A stretch of DNA of 51,915 nucleotides from Rhodocyclaceae bacterium UBA2271 (lineage in GTDB: Bacteria; Pseudomonadota; Gammaproteobacteria; Burkholderiales; Rhodocyclaceae), in assembly GCA_002347405.1 (NCBI GenBank), contig DDXB01000001.1, positions 32,545-84,459 of the forward strand, in the 5' to 3' direction. Positions 44,408 to 51,915 of this stretch are shown here, in pieces. Under the pieces are notes generated by a model, which saw nothing but the letters and a program-made list of their open reading frames with translations, made no database searches and was not told where the DNA came from. Positions within the stretch are counted from its first letter, which is position 1. Each line of letters begins with the position of its first letter. The translations under genes were made by a program, and so were the position numbers.

Positions 44408-45841
44408 TTAATTGAGTTTTTTCCGCAGCAGGTCATTGACCTGCTGTGGGTTGGCTTTCCCCTTGCTGGCTTTCATTACCTGCCCGACCAGGGCGTTGAA
44501 CGCCTTGTCCTTGCCGGCGCGGAATTCCTCGACCGACTTCGGGTTGGCGGCAAGCACCGCGTCGATGATCGGTTCGATGGCGGATGCGTCGGATACCTGC
44601 CGCAAGCCGCGCGCCTCGATGATCTCGTCGGCATTCTTGCCCGAGCCGTTCCAGAGCGCGTCAAAAACCTCCTTGGCGAGCTTGGATGACAGGGTGCCGT
44701 CAGCGATGCGCTTGATCATGCCGGCGAGCAAAGTCGGCGTCAGCGGGACGGCGGCGATGTCCTGTTCGTCGCGATTGAGGCGGGATGCGAGTTCCCCCAT
44801 CACCCAGTTGGCACAGAGCTTGGCTTGTGCAACGCCCGCAATGCTTACCGTGTTTTCGTAATAACTCGCCATGCTGCGCGTGGTCGTCAGCGTGGCAGCG
44901 TCATAGGCCGACAGGCCGTACTCGGACTGGAAGCGCCCCTGCATCGCCTGCGGCAATTCGGGTAGCCCCACCCTGATTTCGGCGATCCAGTCGTCCTTGA
45001 TCTCGAGTGGCAGCAGATCGGGATCGGGGAAGTAACGGTAGTCGTGGGCGTCTTCCTTGCTGCGCATGGAGCGGGTCTCGCCGGTGTCGGGATCGAACAG
45101 CACGGTAGCCTGGTGGATCTGGCGGCCCTCTTCGATTTCGTTGATCTGCCACTGGATTTCGTAGTCGATGGCCTGCTGCAGGAAACGGAAGGAGTTGAGG
45201 TTCTTGACCTCGCGGCGCGTGCCGAGCGGCGCACCGGGGCGGCGCACCGAAACGTTGGCGTCGCAGCGGAAACTGCCTTCCTGCATGTTGCCGTCGCAGA
45301 TGCCGATCCAGGTCACCAGCGCATGCAGCGCCTTGGCGTAAGCCACCGCCTCGGCGCTGGAGCACATGTCGGGTTCGGTGACGATTTCCAGCAAGGGTGT
45401 GCCGGCGCGGTTCAGGTCGATGCCGGTCTTGCCATGGAAATCCTCGTGCAGCGACTTGCCGGCGTCTTCTTCGAGGTGGGCGCGGGTCAGGTGGACATAC
45501 TTTTCCCGTTCGCCGACGCGGATCGTCAAACCGCCGCCAGAAACCACGGGGACTTCAAACTGGCTGATCTGATAGCCCTTCGGCAGATCGGGGTAGAAGT
45601 AATTCTTGCGCGCAAACACCGAGCGCGGCGCGATTTTGGCACCGACAGCCAGACCGAACTTGATGGCGCAGACGACGGCTTCACGGTTGAGGACCGGCAA
45701 CACGCCGGGCAGGGCAATATCCACCGCGCAGGCCTGCCGGTTGGGTTCCGCGCCAAAGGCGATGGCCGCGCCGGAAAAGATCTTCGACTGCGTGCGCAAC
45801 TGGGCGTGCGTTTCCAGCCCGATAACAACTTCCCACGTCAT
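44408..45841 (-). CDS. gatB: Aspartyl/glutamyl-tRNA amidotransferase subunit B
   Basis: GatB, with GatA and GatC, converts Glu-tRNA(Gln) or Asp-tRNA(Asn) to the amidated form. The 477-residue protein has WEVVIGLETHAQLRTQSKIFSGA, PDLPKGYQISQFEVPVV, HLEEDAGKSLHEDF, and a C-terminal YqeY-like tail ending in VGQVMKASKGKANPQQVNDLLRKKL. ATG 45841 follows AAGGATTTACG; a longer frame up to 45922 is not supported. It lies downstream of gatC, gatA and two other genes on the same strand. Confidence 0.97.
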   Translation of the reverse strand: MTWEVVIGLETHAQLRTQSKIFSGAAIAFGAEPNRQACAVDIALPGVLPVLNREAVVCAIKFGLAVGAKIAPRSVFARKNYFYPDLPKGYQISQFEVPVVSGGGLTIRVGEREKYVHLTRAHLEEDAGKSLHEDFHGKTGIDLNRAGTPLLEIVTEPDMCSSAEAVAYAKALHALVTWIGICDGNMQEGSFRCDANVSVRRPGAPLGTRREVKNLNSFRFLQQAIDYEIQWQINEIEEGRQIHQATVLFDPDTGETRSMRSKEDAHDYRYFPDPDLLPLEIKDDWIAEIRVGLPELPQAMQGRFQSEYGLSAYDAATLTTTRSMASYYENTVSIAGVAQAKLCANWVMGELASRLNRDEQDIAAVPLTPTLLAGMIKRIADGTLSSKLAKEVFDALWNGSGKNADEIIEARGLRQVSDASAIEPIIDAVLAANPKSVEEFRAGKDKAFNALVGQVMKASKGKANPQQVNDLLRKKLN

Positions 45842-45852
45842 GCGTAAATCCT

Positions 45853-46389
45853 TTACGAACAGCTGCCCTTCTGGCTGTCGACCAGAATGGGCCAGAGATA
45901 ATTGACCGAGTCGCCGCCGCATTCGGCGCGGCAGTCACGAAAGGCCACCGTGATCTGGCTGCCCTGTTCCCACAGGCTGACCTTGCAAGGCGTTTTCTGC
46001 GCCACAAGCTCGACGATGGGCAAGGTTTGCGTCTGACGGAAGTCGGCGAGACGAAACTGGCAGCTGCCACGTTTAGGTACGTCGATGCGGGCTTCGAGCT
46101 GTTCGACCCCCGCATTCCTGACGGCAAGTTGTAACTGGCCGCGATAACCGGTTTCTTCATCGTGGAAGCTGCAACTGGCCCGGGCATTGATAGCGCGGCC
46201 GCTGATCGGTTTGAATCCGCGTTTGGCGAGATAGGCCAGCGTTTCCTTCTTCAACGTGGGCGCTGTTGGCACCGCTTGCGGCGTTGGTGCAGGAAGCTGC
46301 GCCGGTACCGACTTCGGCTCCGACACCGTGGGGGGCGGCGTCGTGGCGCAGCCGGCCAGCAGGAGGATGGGCAGTAGCAGACGGATCAT
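45853..46389 (-). CDS. Lipoprotein, unknown
   Basis: The 178-residue protein has a lipoprotein signal (LLLPILLLAGC), a Pro-rich linker (TTPPPTVSEPKSVPAQLPAPTPQ), and a globular domain with several Cys (ASCSFHDEETGYRGQL, GSCQFRLADF, CKVSLWEQGSQITVAFRDCRAECGG). I do not recognise the family. It lies between gatB (11 bases downstream) and a DUF3050 gene (6 bases upstream), all in the same direction, so the genes likely share a transcript. Confidence 0.75.
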   Translation of the reverse strand: MIRLLLPILLLAGCATTPPPTVSEPKSVPAQLPAPTPQAVPTAPTLKKETLAYLAKRGFKPISGRAINARASCSFHDEETGYRGQLQLAVRNAGVEQLEARIDVPKRGSCQFRLADFRQTQTLPIVELVAQKTPCKVSLWEQGSQITVAFRDCRAECGGDSVNYLWPILVDSQKGSCS

Positions 46390-46395
46390 GTTCGC

Positions 46396-47193
46396 TCAGG
46401 ACCGCGCCTTTGCCAGGGCGCCCTGTACGCCATCCCAGAAAGCAATGCGCGCCTCGATGGCTTGCCGGGCCGTCTTCTCCGCGGCACGCCGCTTGCTGGC
46501 GCTGTCGCCGCACAGATGCCCGAGCAGCTTGAGCGACAGCGGGCCGTGAAACTCGTCGTCAAGGTGGATGTGCCGTTCAAGATAGTAGTGAAACAGTGGC
46601 GCCTGGTCTTTGCCGATATGCATCTCGGCCAGCAGGGCGCGAAACATGCCGGGAATGACCTGCTCTCGCCCGAAGGCGAAAGCGGCGGCCACGACATGCG
46701 GCTTGTCCGTGGCAAGAAAACCGAAGGTCTTGGCCATGAAGCGGCGGGACGGTTCCGGGATGTCGGCCCGTTTCAGGGCAGCTTCCACGCCGTGTTTCTC
46801 GACGGCTTTGAGGAAGGCGCGCACCGGCCGGGTGTTGGCGCCCACTTCTTTCATGGCACCGATGTAAAGGTCGAAGTGGCTGATGAAAGCCGGATTGCCC
46901 GCAGCGTCCGCCAGGCCCTCGTCGGTTTCCTCGCCCAACACGATTTCGTTGATGAAACGCTGCGCCAGGGTGAGTTCAGCGCTGCGTGTCGGCAGCCAGG
47001 GCACGGCGGCCGGCGCGACGCGGTGTTGCAGGTATTTGAGCAAGGACATGAAGTCCCACACCGAAAAAACATGGTGCTCCATGAAGCGCCGCAAGTCATC
47101 GACCGTGCGCACGGCGGCATAGAGGGGATGAGCGTCGAGACGGGTCTTCAGTTTGACGGCTTCAGGGTAGGAGGAGATTTCCATGAGGCTCAC
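46396..47193 (-). CDS. DUF3050 protein (heme-oxygenase-like helical fold)
   Basis: The 265-residue protein is all-helical and has HHVFSVWDFMSLLKYLQHRVA, FINEIVLGEETDEGL and FHYYLERHIHLDDEFHGPLSLKLL. The pattern FVWDFMSLLK plus HLDxxxHGPLS is the DUF3050 signature; several His and Glu residues could bind iron. The function is unknown. The GTG 47193 start overlaps the gatA stop (GTGA); ATG 47184 would also fit. Confidence 0.85.
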   Translation of the reverse strand: MSLMEISSYPEAVKLKTRLDAHPLYAAVRTVDDLRRFMEHHVFSVWDFMSLLKYLQHRVAPAAVPWLPTRSAELTLAQRFINEIVLGEETDEGLADAAGNPAFISHFDLYIGAMKEVGANTRPVRAFLKAVEKHGVEAALKRADIPEPSRRFMAKTFGFLATDKPHVVAAAFAFGREQVIPGMFRALLAEMHIGKDQAPLFHYYLERHIHLDDEFHGPLSLKLLGHLCGDSASKRRAAEKTARQAIEARIAFWDGVQGALAKARS

Positions 47194-48653
47194 AGTGAAG
47201 GGGAGCGACGCTGCCAGTCGGTGGCGAGCTGGTATTGGTGGGCGATGCCCAGCATGCGCGCCTCGGCGAACCAGGGCGCGATGAGTTGCAAACCGACCGG
47301 CAAGCCGTTATCGAAGCCACAGGGAATCGACATGCCGGGCAGGCCGGCAAGGTTTACGGCGATGGTGTAGATGTCCGACAGATACATCTGTACCGGGTCG
47401 GCGGCCTTGGCGCCAAACTTGAACGCCGCGGAAGGTGTCGTCGGCCCCATGATGACGTCGCAATCCTTGAAGGCGGCGGCAAAGTCGGCGGCGATGAGAC
47501 GGCGGATTTTCTGCGCCTGGAGGTAATAGGCGTCGTAATAGCCGTGCGACAGCACATAGGTGCCGACGAGGATACGGCGCTTCACCTCGTCGCCGAAGCC
47601 CTGCGCGCGGCTCTTGCCATACATGTCGTTGAGGTCGGCATAGTCCGGCGCGCGATGGCCGTAGCGCACGCCATCGAAGCGGGACAGGTTTGAACTCGCC
47701 TCGGCCGGCGCGATGACATAGTAAGCCGGCACCGACAGGTTGGAGTTCGGCAGGCCGACTTCGACGGTGGTGGCGCCCAGTTTGCGGTATTCGGCGAGGG
47801 CGGCCTCGACGGCGGCGCGGACGCCAGCATCCATGCCGTCGCCAAAAAATTCACGCGGCAGGCCGATCTTCAGGCCGGCCAATGGTTTTTCGAGATCGCG
47901 GGTGTAGTCTTCCGCTGGCCGCTCCAGCGAAGTGGAATCGCGCGGATCGAAGCCGGCCATGGCATTCAGCAGCAACGCGCAGTCATCGGCCGACCTGGCC
48001 ATCGGCCCGGCCTGGTCGAGCGACGAGGCAAAGGCGATCATGCCGTAACGCGACACCACGCCATAGGTCGGCTTGAGGCCGGTCAGTCCGCACAATGCTG
48101 CCGGCTGGCGGATCGAACCGCCGGTGTCGGTGCCGGTGGCCGCCGGTGTCAGGCGCGCCGCCACGGCCGCCGCCGATCCGCCCGAGGAGCCGCCGGGCAC
48201 GCAGGTGATGTCCCAGGGATTCTTCACCGGCCCGAAATGGGAGGTCTCGTTGGAGGAGCCCATGGCGAACTCGTCCATGTTGCACTTGCCGAGCATCACC
48301 ATGCCGGCGTTGTTGAAGCGTTCGGCAACGTGGGCATCGTAGGGCGACACGAAATTGGCCAGCATTTTCGAGCCGCAGGTGGTGCGCCAGCCCGCCGTGC
48401 AGAAGATATCCTTGTGCGCCAGCGGAATGCCGGTGAGTGGCGCTGTCGCCGTAGTACCAGCGCCGACTTTTGCCAGCTGCACATCGGCGGCGCGCGCGGC
48501 GGCCAGTGTCCGCTCGCGGTCGAGCGTGACGAAGGCATTCAGTGTCGGGTTGTACTGTTCGATGCGCTCGAGGAACAGCGTCGTCAGCTCGACGCTGGAG
48601 ATCTGTTTCTGCGCCAATGCGGCGGCAAGTTGTCTGAGGCTGGCTTCCAGCAT
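47190..48653 (-). CDS. gatA: Aspartyl/glutamyl-tRNA amidotransferase subunit A
   Basis: GatA is the amidase that releases ammonia from glutamine for tRNA amidation. The 487-residue protein has the Ser-cis-Ser-Lys triad context: GIPLAHKDIF (Lys), GGSSGGSAAAVAARLTPAATGTDTGGSIRQPA (both Ser). A stretch just before the Lys (QLAKVGAGTTATAP) is encoded by the 24-bp motif at 48447-48471, so this loop seems longer than usual in relatives. Its start overlaps the gatC stop by one base (TAATG). It forms a cluster gatC-gatA-DUF3050-lipoprotein-gatB. Confidence 0.97.
   Translation of the reverse strand: MLEASLRQLAAALAQKQISSVELTTLFLERIEQYNPTLNAFVTLDRERTLAAARAADVQLAKVGAGTTATAPLTGIPLAHKDIFCTAGWRTTCGSKMLANFVSPYDAHVAERFNNAGMVMLGKCNMDEFAMGSSNETSHFGPVKNPWDITCVPGGSSGGSAAAVAARLTPAATGTDTGGSIRQPAALCGLTGLKPTYGVVSRYGMIAFASSLDQAGPMARSADDCALLLNAMAGFDPRDSTSLERPAEDYTRDLEKPLAGLKIGLPREFFGDGMDAGVRAAVEAALAEYRKLGATTVEVGLPNSNLSVPAYYVIAPAEASSNLSRFDGVRYGHRAPDYADLNDMYGKSRAQGFGDEVKRRILVGTYVLSHGYYDAYYLQAQKIRRLIAADFAAAFKDCDVIMGPTTPSAAFKFGAKAADPVQMYLSDIYTIAVNLAGLPGMSIPCGFDNGLPVGLQLIAPWFAEARMLGIAHQYQLATDWQRRSPSL
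48447..48471 (-). repeat. Interspersed 24-bp motif, copy g (inside gatA)
   Basis: On the minus strand it reads AAAAGTCGGCGCTGG, TACT, ACGGCG, an exact match to the consensus halves. It is in frame in gatA about 15-20 codons before the catalytic Lys block. Confidence 0.8.
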
Positions 48654-48940
48654 TACTCGATTACCTTGGGAACGAGGTAGAGTCCCGCCTCGGTCTCGGG
48701 CGCGATGGCCTGAAAGTCGTCGCGGCGGTCGGCCTCGGTGACGGTATCAGGGCGCAGCCGCTGCACCACGTCGACGGCATGGGCCATCGGCTCGATGCCG
48801 GTGGTATCGACAGCTTGCAACTGCTCGACAAAGGCGAGGATGCCGTTGAGCTGATCGCGGGTGCGGGTAGTTTCGGCGGGAGATATATCGATGCGCGCCA
48901 GGCGGGCAATGCGACTGACGTCATCCAGGCTCAAGGACAT
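48653..48940 (-). CDS. gatC: Aspartyl/glutamyl-tRNA amidotransferase subunit C
   Basis: The 95-residue protein has the GatC pattern DDVSRIARLARIDI, LNGILAFVEQLQAVDTTGIEPMAH and the acidic tail of the family. It stabilises the GatAB complex. It starts the gat cluster and overlaps gatA by one base. Its start is 142 bases from the mreB ATG on the opposite strand, so the divergent region 48941-49082 must hold promoters for both. Confidence 0.95.
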   Translation of the reverse strand: MSLSLDDVSRIARLARIDISPAETTRTRDQLNGILAFVEQLQAVDTTGIEPMAHAVDVVQRLRPDTVTEADRRDDFQAIAPETEAGLYLVPKVIE

Positions 48941-49082
48941 GATTTATTTGAAATGACTGGGCTGATTGGCTAGGCGGGCGCTTAATTCGCGAAGCGCGTT
49001 AGGGTATCATAGGCGACCTTTCACGGCAGCACCTCGTTTGCTTTGCCCGGTGCCGCCCCCCAGCCTTTCCTACAGGACACAG

Positions 49083-50126
49083 ATGTTCTCCTTTTTCCGC
49101 TCCTATTTTTCCAACGATCTGGCCATCGACCTCGGCACCGCCAACACGCTGATCTACGTGCGCGGCAAGGGCATCGTGCTGGACGAACCTTCCGTCGTCG
49201 CCATCCGCACCGAAGGCGGCCCGAACGCCAAGAAAACCATCCAGGCGGTCGGCGCCGCCGCCAAGCAGATGCTCGGCAAGACGCCCGGCAACATCACCGC
49301 GATTCGGCCGATGCGCGACGGCGTGATCGCCGACTTCACCGTCACCGAACAGATGCTCAAGCAGTTCATCAAGAAGGTGCATGAGTCGCGCCTGCTCTCG
49401 CCCAGTCCGCGCATCATCATCTGCGTGCCCTGCGGCTCGACCCAGGTCGAACGCCGCGCCATTCGCGAATCGGCGCTGGGCGCCGGTGCCTCGCAGGTCT
49501 ATCTGATCGAGGAACCAATGGCGGCCGCGATCGGCGCCGGTCTGCCGGTCTCGGACGCCACCGGCTCGATGGTGGTCGATATCGGCGGCGGTACCACCGA
49601 GGTGGGCGTGATTTCGCTGGGCGGCATGGTCTATGCCGGCTCGGTGCGTGTCGGCGGCGACAAGTTCGACGATGCCATCATCAACTACATCCGCCGCAAT
49701 TACGGCATGCTGATTGGCGAAACCACGGCGGAAACGATCAAGAAAAACATCGGTTCGGCCTTTCCCGGCTCCGAGGTCAAGGAAATGGAAGTCAAGGGTC
49801 GCAACCTGGCCGAAGGCATTCCGCGCAGTTTCACCATCTCCTCCAACGAAATTCTCGAGGCCTTGTCCGATCCGCTCAACCAGATCGTTGGCGCGGTGAA
49901 AGTCGCTTTGGAGCACACGCCACCCGAGTTGGGTGCCGACATTGCCGAAAAAGGCATGGTGCTGACGGGTGGCGGTGCGCTGCTGCGCGACATCGATCGC
50001 CTGCTGATGGAAGAAACCGGCCTGCCGGTGATCGTTGCCGAAGGCCCGCTCACCTGCGTTGTGCGTGGATCGGGCCTCGCGCTCGAAAAGATGGACAAAC
50101 TCGGCAGTATTTTTGCCAACGAATAA
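49083..50126 (+). CDS. mreB: Rod-shape actin MreB
   Basis: MreB polymerises under the membrane to guide side-wall synthesis. The 347-residue protein has the actin phosphate loops (FSNDLAIDLGTANTLIYVRGKGIVLDEPSVVA and MVVDIGGGTTEVGVISLGG) and the late GMVLTGGGALLRDIDRLL. The conserved N-terminal amphipathic start MFSFFRSYFSND supports ATG 49083, preceded by AGGACAC. The longer frame to 48966 is not used. Confidence 0.97.
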   Translation: MFSFFRSYFSNDLAIDLGTANTLIYVRGKGIVLDEPSVVAIRTEGGPNAKKTIQAVGAAAKQMLGKTPGNITAIRPMRDGVIADFTVTEQMLKQFIKKVHESRLLSPSPRIIICVPCGSTQVERRAIRESALGAGASQVYLIEEPMAAAIGAGLPVSDATGSMVVDIGGGTTEVGVISLGGMVYAGSVRVGGDKFDDAIINYIRRNYGMLIGETTAETIKKNIGSAFPGSEVKEMEVKGRNLAEGIPRSFTISSNEILEALSDPLNQIVGAVKVALEHTPPELGADIAEKGMVLTGGGALLRDIDRLLMEETGLPVIVAEGPLTCVVRGSGLALEKMDKLGSIFANE

Positions 50127-50213
50127 CTCCTCGCCCGGTAGTCTGCGTGGTGGTGTACGCATAGGCGTACTTTCTGCGCCGCATTCGCGTTCCCCGGGGG
50201 GGAATATACAGCC

Positions 50214-51134
50214 GTGATGTCCGCCGCCAGTCATTCGGGTCATACGCCACCACCCTTTTTCAAGCGCGGTCCGGCACCGCTCGCCCGGCTGGCCTTTTTC
50301 GTCACGCTGGCGTTGCTGTTGCTGGTCGCCGATCTGCGCTTCCGGACATTGGAAGTGGCGCGCTTGGCAGTGGCGACCATGCTTTGGCCGCTGCAAAAGG
50401 CTGTCCTGTTGCCGGTGGAAGGTGCGGGCGAGGCCGGCAACTACTTTTCCAATTTGATCAGCCTGCAGCAGGAAAACACTGAACTGCGCAAGCGCCAGTT
50501 GGCGCAGACGAATCTGCTGTTGCGGCAGGCGCACCTGGAAGATGAAAACCGTCGCTTGCGCGCCCTGCTCGCCATGCAGGAAAGGCTTGATGTGCCGGTG
50601 CGGGCCGCCGAAATCCTGTATGCCGCGCGCGACCCGTTTGCCCGCCGCATCATCATCAATCAAGGCCTGACCCATGGCCTGGAAAACGGCCAGGCGGTCA
50701 TCGACGACCTTGGTGTGGTCGGCCAGATCACCCGGGCCTTTCCGATGACCAGCGAAGTCACCCTGCTGACCGACAAGAACCAACTGGTCCCCGTGCAAGT
50801 GGCGCGCAATGGTCTGCGTGCCGTGGTGGCCGGTGCCGGCAGCGGCGCGATGGAATTGAAATTCCTGCCGGCCAACGCCGATGTGCAGCCGGGGGATATG
50901 TTGGTGACCTCTGGACTCGATGGCATTTATCTGCCCGGCTTGCCGGTGGCCAAGGTGATCAGCATCGACCGCAACACCTCATTTTCCTTCGCCCGCATCG
51001 ATTGTGCACCGCTGGCCGGTGTCGAGCGTCACGGCCAGGTGCTGGTGCTTGGCAAACGCATTGCGCCAGAGGTGCCTGACGAGCCCATTGAACCGATCAA
51101 AAAACCGGCCAAGGGCCGGAAAACTGCAAAATGA
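50214..51134 (+). CDS. mreC: Rod-shape protein MreC
   Basis: MreC is the periplasmic scaffold linking MreB with the elongasome. The 306-residue protein has an N-terminal membrane helix (LARLAFFVTLALLLLVADL), a coiled coil (LQQENTELRKRQLAQTNLLLRQAHLEDENRRL) and two beta domains with NQGLTHGLENGQAVIDDLGVVG and GMRAVV-like, SGLDGIYLPGLPVAKV. The start is GTG 50214 or ATG 50217. The stop overlaps the mreD start (ATGA). A small hairpin at 50155-50170 lies between mreB and mreC. Confidence 0.95.
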   Translation: MMSAASHSGHTPPPFFKRGPAPLARLAFFVTLALLLLVADLRFRTLEVARLAVATMLWPLQKAVLLPVEGAGEAGNYFSNLISLQQENTELRKRQLAQTNLLLRQAHLEDENRRLRALLAMQERLDVPVRAAEILYAARDPFARRIIINQGLTHGLENGQAVIDDLGVVGQITRAFPMTSEVTLLTDKNQLVPVQVARNGLRAVVAGAGSGAMELKFLPANADVQPGDMLVTSGLDGIYLPGLPVAKVISIDRNTSFSFARIDCAPLAGVERHGQVLVLGKRIAPEVPDEPIEPIKKPAKGRKTAK

Positions 51135-51655
51135 TCCAACCCACGCACTCCTCCCGCCGCATTCTGCTGCCAGCGCGCGTCTGGTTCGTTTACCTGTCGC
51201 TTGGCGCGGCGCTGGTGTTGAACCTGATACCGTTCGGGCGCTTGCCCGGCATTCCCGACTGGCTGGCGCTGACCCTGGTCTTCTGGTGCATTCATCAGCC
51301 GCTCAAGGTGGGCATGGGAGCGGGCTTCTTTTTTGGCCTGCTGATCGATGTCGCCAACGGCAGCGTCATGGGCCAGCATGCGCTGGCCTATGTGCTGCTT
51401 GCTTTCGCCGCCGGTGGCCTGTCGCGGCGCATCCTGTGGTTTCCGGTCGCCCAGCAGGCGCTGCACGTGCTGCCCTTGCTGCTGGGTGCCCAACTGGTAA
51501 TGCTGCTGATTCGTCTCGCCGTCGGAGCGGAGTTCCCGGGCGTGCTGTATTTCCTCTCCAGTTTCATCGCCGTCTTGCTTTGGCACCCGCTCAATTATGT
51601 ATTGCTGCTGCCGCAATATCAGGCCGTGGAACACGACGAGAATCGGCCGATATGA
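51131..51655 (+). CDS. mreD: Rod-shape protein MreD
   Basis: The 174-residue integral membrane protein has five or six membrane helices, the pattern of MreD: RVWFVYLSLGAALVLNLIPFGRL, WCIHQPLKVGMGAGFFFGLLIDVANGSVMGQHALAYVLLAFAA. It overlaps mreC by four bases. The usual next genes (mrdA, rodA) are not in the window because a GC-rich repeat follows immediately. Confidence 0.93.
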   Translation: MIQPTHSSRRILLPARVWFVYLSLGAALVLNLIPFGRLPGIPDWLALTLVFWCIHQPLKVGMGAGFFFGLLIDVANGSVMGQHALAYVLLAFAAGGLSRRILWFPVAQQALHVLPLLLGAQLVMLLIRLAVGAEFPGVLYFLSSFIAVLLWHPLNYVLLLPQYQAVEHDENRPI

Positions 51656-51665
51656 GTCCGCACTT

Positions 51666-51915
51666 ATGACCGCCCCTCCCGTCCTCCCCTCATGGGGAGG
51701 TGACTGTGTTTTGTCTCCGGCCGCCGCTGCGCGGCTTAACGCCGGCCATGCTGACATCAGCCTACGCCGCAACTGCGCGACGCGTCGCTTGTTGTCGCTG
51801 CGCGCGTCTGTTACGGGGAGGGTTGTTTTTGTTATGGCGCGGATTGCGGCTGGCGCCGCATGCCGCCTCGCCTTGGCAGCCCTCTCCCTCAATCCCTCTC
51901 CCGCAAGCGGGAGAG
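51666..51915 (+). repeat. GC-rich modular repeat, copy E (cut by the window end)
   Basis: It starts about 10 bases after the mreD stop. CCTCCCC and GGGGAGG with a TCAT loop (51683-51700) are followed by TGACTGTGTTTTG, then CCGGCCGCCGCTGCGCGGC, CGCTTGTTGTCGCTGCGC, GCGGATTGCGGCTGGCGCCGC, and the start of the CCCTCTCCCGCAAGCGGG stem. The sequence order equals that of copies C and D. Confidence 0.85.

Noticed and set aside
46038..46053. GAAGTCGGCGAGACG in the lipoprotein gene upstream of gatB
   Set aside because: Has part of the motif but lacks the CTGG block; may be a degenerate copy but is not supported enough.
50155..50170. Hairpin GTACGC/GCGTAC between mreB and mreC
   Set aside because: Only six pairs and no clear T-run; too weak to call a terminator inside an operon.
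48999..50798. 599-residue open frame on the minus strand over mreB and mreC
   Set aside because: Antisense to two well-recognised genes; composition typical of shadow frames.

Overview
The window looks like a chromosomal segment of a GC-rich betaproteobacterium, probably a Rhodocyclales/Nitrosomonadales-type lineage. This rests on gene neighbourhoods: gatCAB divergent from mreBCD; nadD-rsfS-rlmH-maf-rng; clpS-clpA beside a cold-shock gene and icd; and icd divergent from aceK. Species is not determined. Most of the window is dense housekeeping sequence. No tRNA, rRNA, CRISPR array or intact insertion sequence was seen.

Layout. 1-6.8 kb: a cut-off lipoprotein gene, a beta-CASP metallo-hydrolase, a stomatin/NfeD membrane-quality pair, a CaCA-type cation antiporter, a VC0807-like membrane protein and a divergent NhaR-like LysR regulator. 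6.8-9.4 kb: a small AT-richer accessory island with an AbrB/PIN toxin-antitoxin pair, a DUF4034-like lipoprotein, a lipoprotein gene broken by an in-frame stop, and a frameshifted stub of a response regulator. 9.4-16.7 kb: GH15 glycosidase, recQ, ycaO, corA and an SseB-like gene. 17-26.3 kb: rhlE, rraA, clpA, clpS, a cold-shock gene, icd, aceK and a DUF192 gene. 26.3-30.4 kb: a GGDEF/EAL regulator coupled to a TusA-like carrier, a YeeE/YedE sulfur transporter and a small membrane protein. 30.7-36.8 kb: DUF2782 and BPSS1780-like genes, nadD-rsfS-rlmH-maf-rng, a His-rich secreted protein and an NlpC/P60 lipoprotein. 36.8-44.3 kb: gabD, a cobalamin-type radical SAM protein, a YqjD/YqjE/YqjK-like envelope operon with a fourth member, xth, and pyrE with a coiled-coil partner. 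44.4-51.9 kb: gatB, a lipoprotein, a DUF3050 gene, gatA, gatC, then mreB-mreC-mreD.

The most unusual content is repetitive. First, a 24-bp motif (AAAGTCGGCGCTGG, four free bases, ACGGCG) occurs seven times, in both orientations. It lies in spacers and also, in frame, inside recQ, gatA and the end of a radical SAM gene. Second, a modular GC-rich family of about 85-520 bp occurs six times. Its leading module is a hairpin followed by GTGACTGTTTTTT; five of the six copies sit directly behind a stop codon in the gene's own orientation. One copy supplies the last residues and the stop codon of nfeD. Both families look like sequence that spreads through the genome. Their distribution and function could not be established without searching the rest of the genome.
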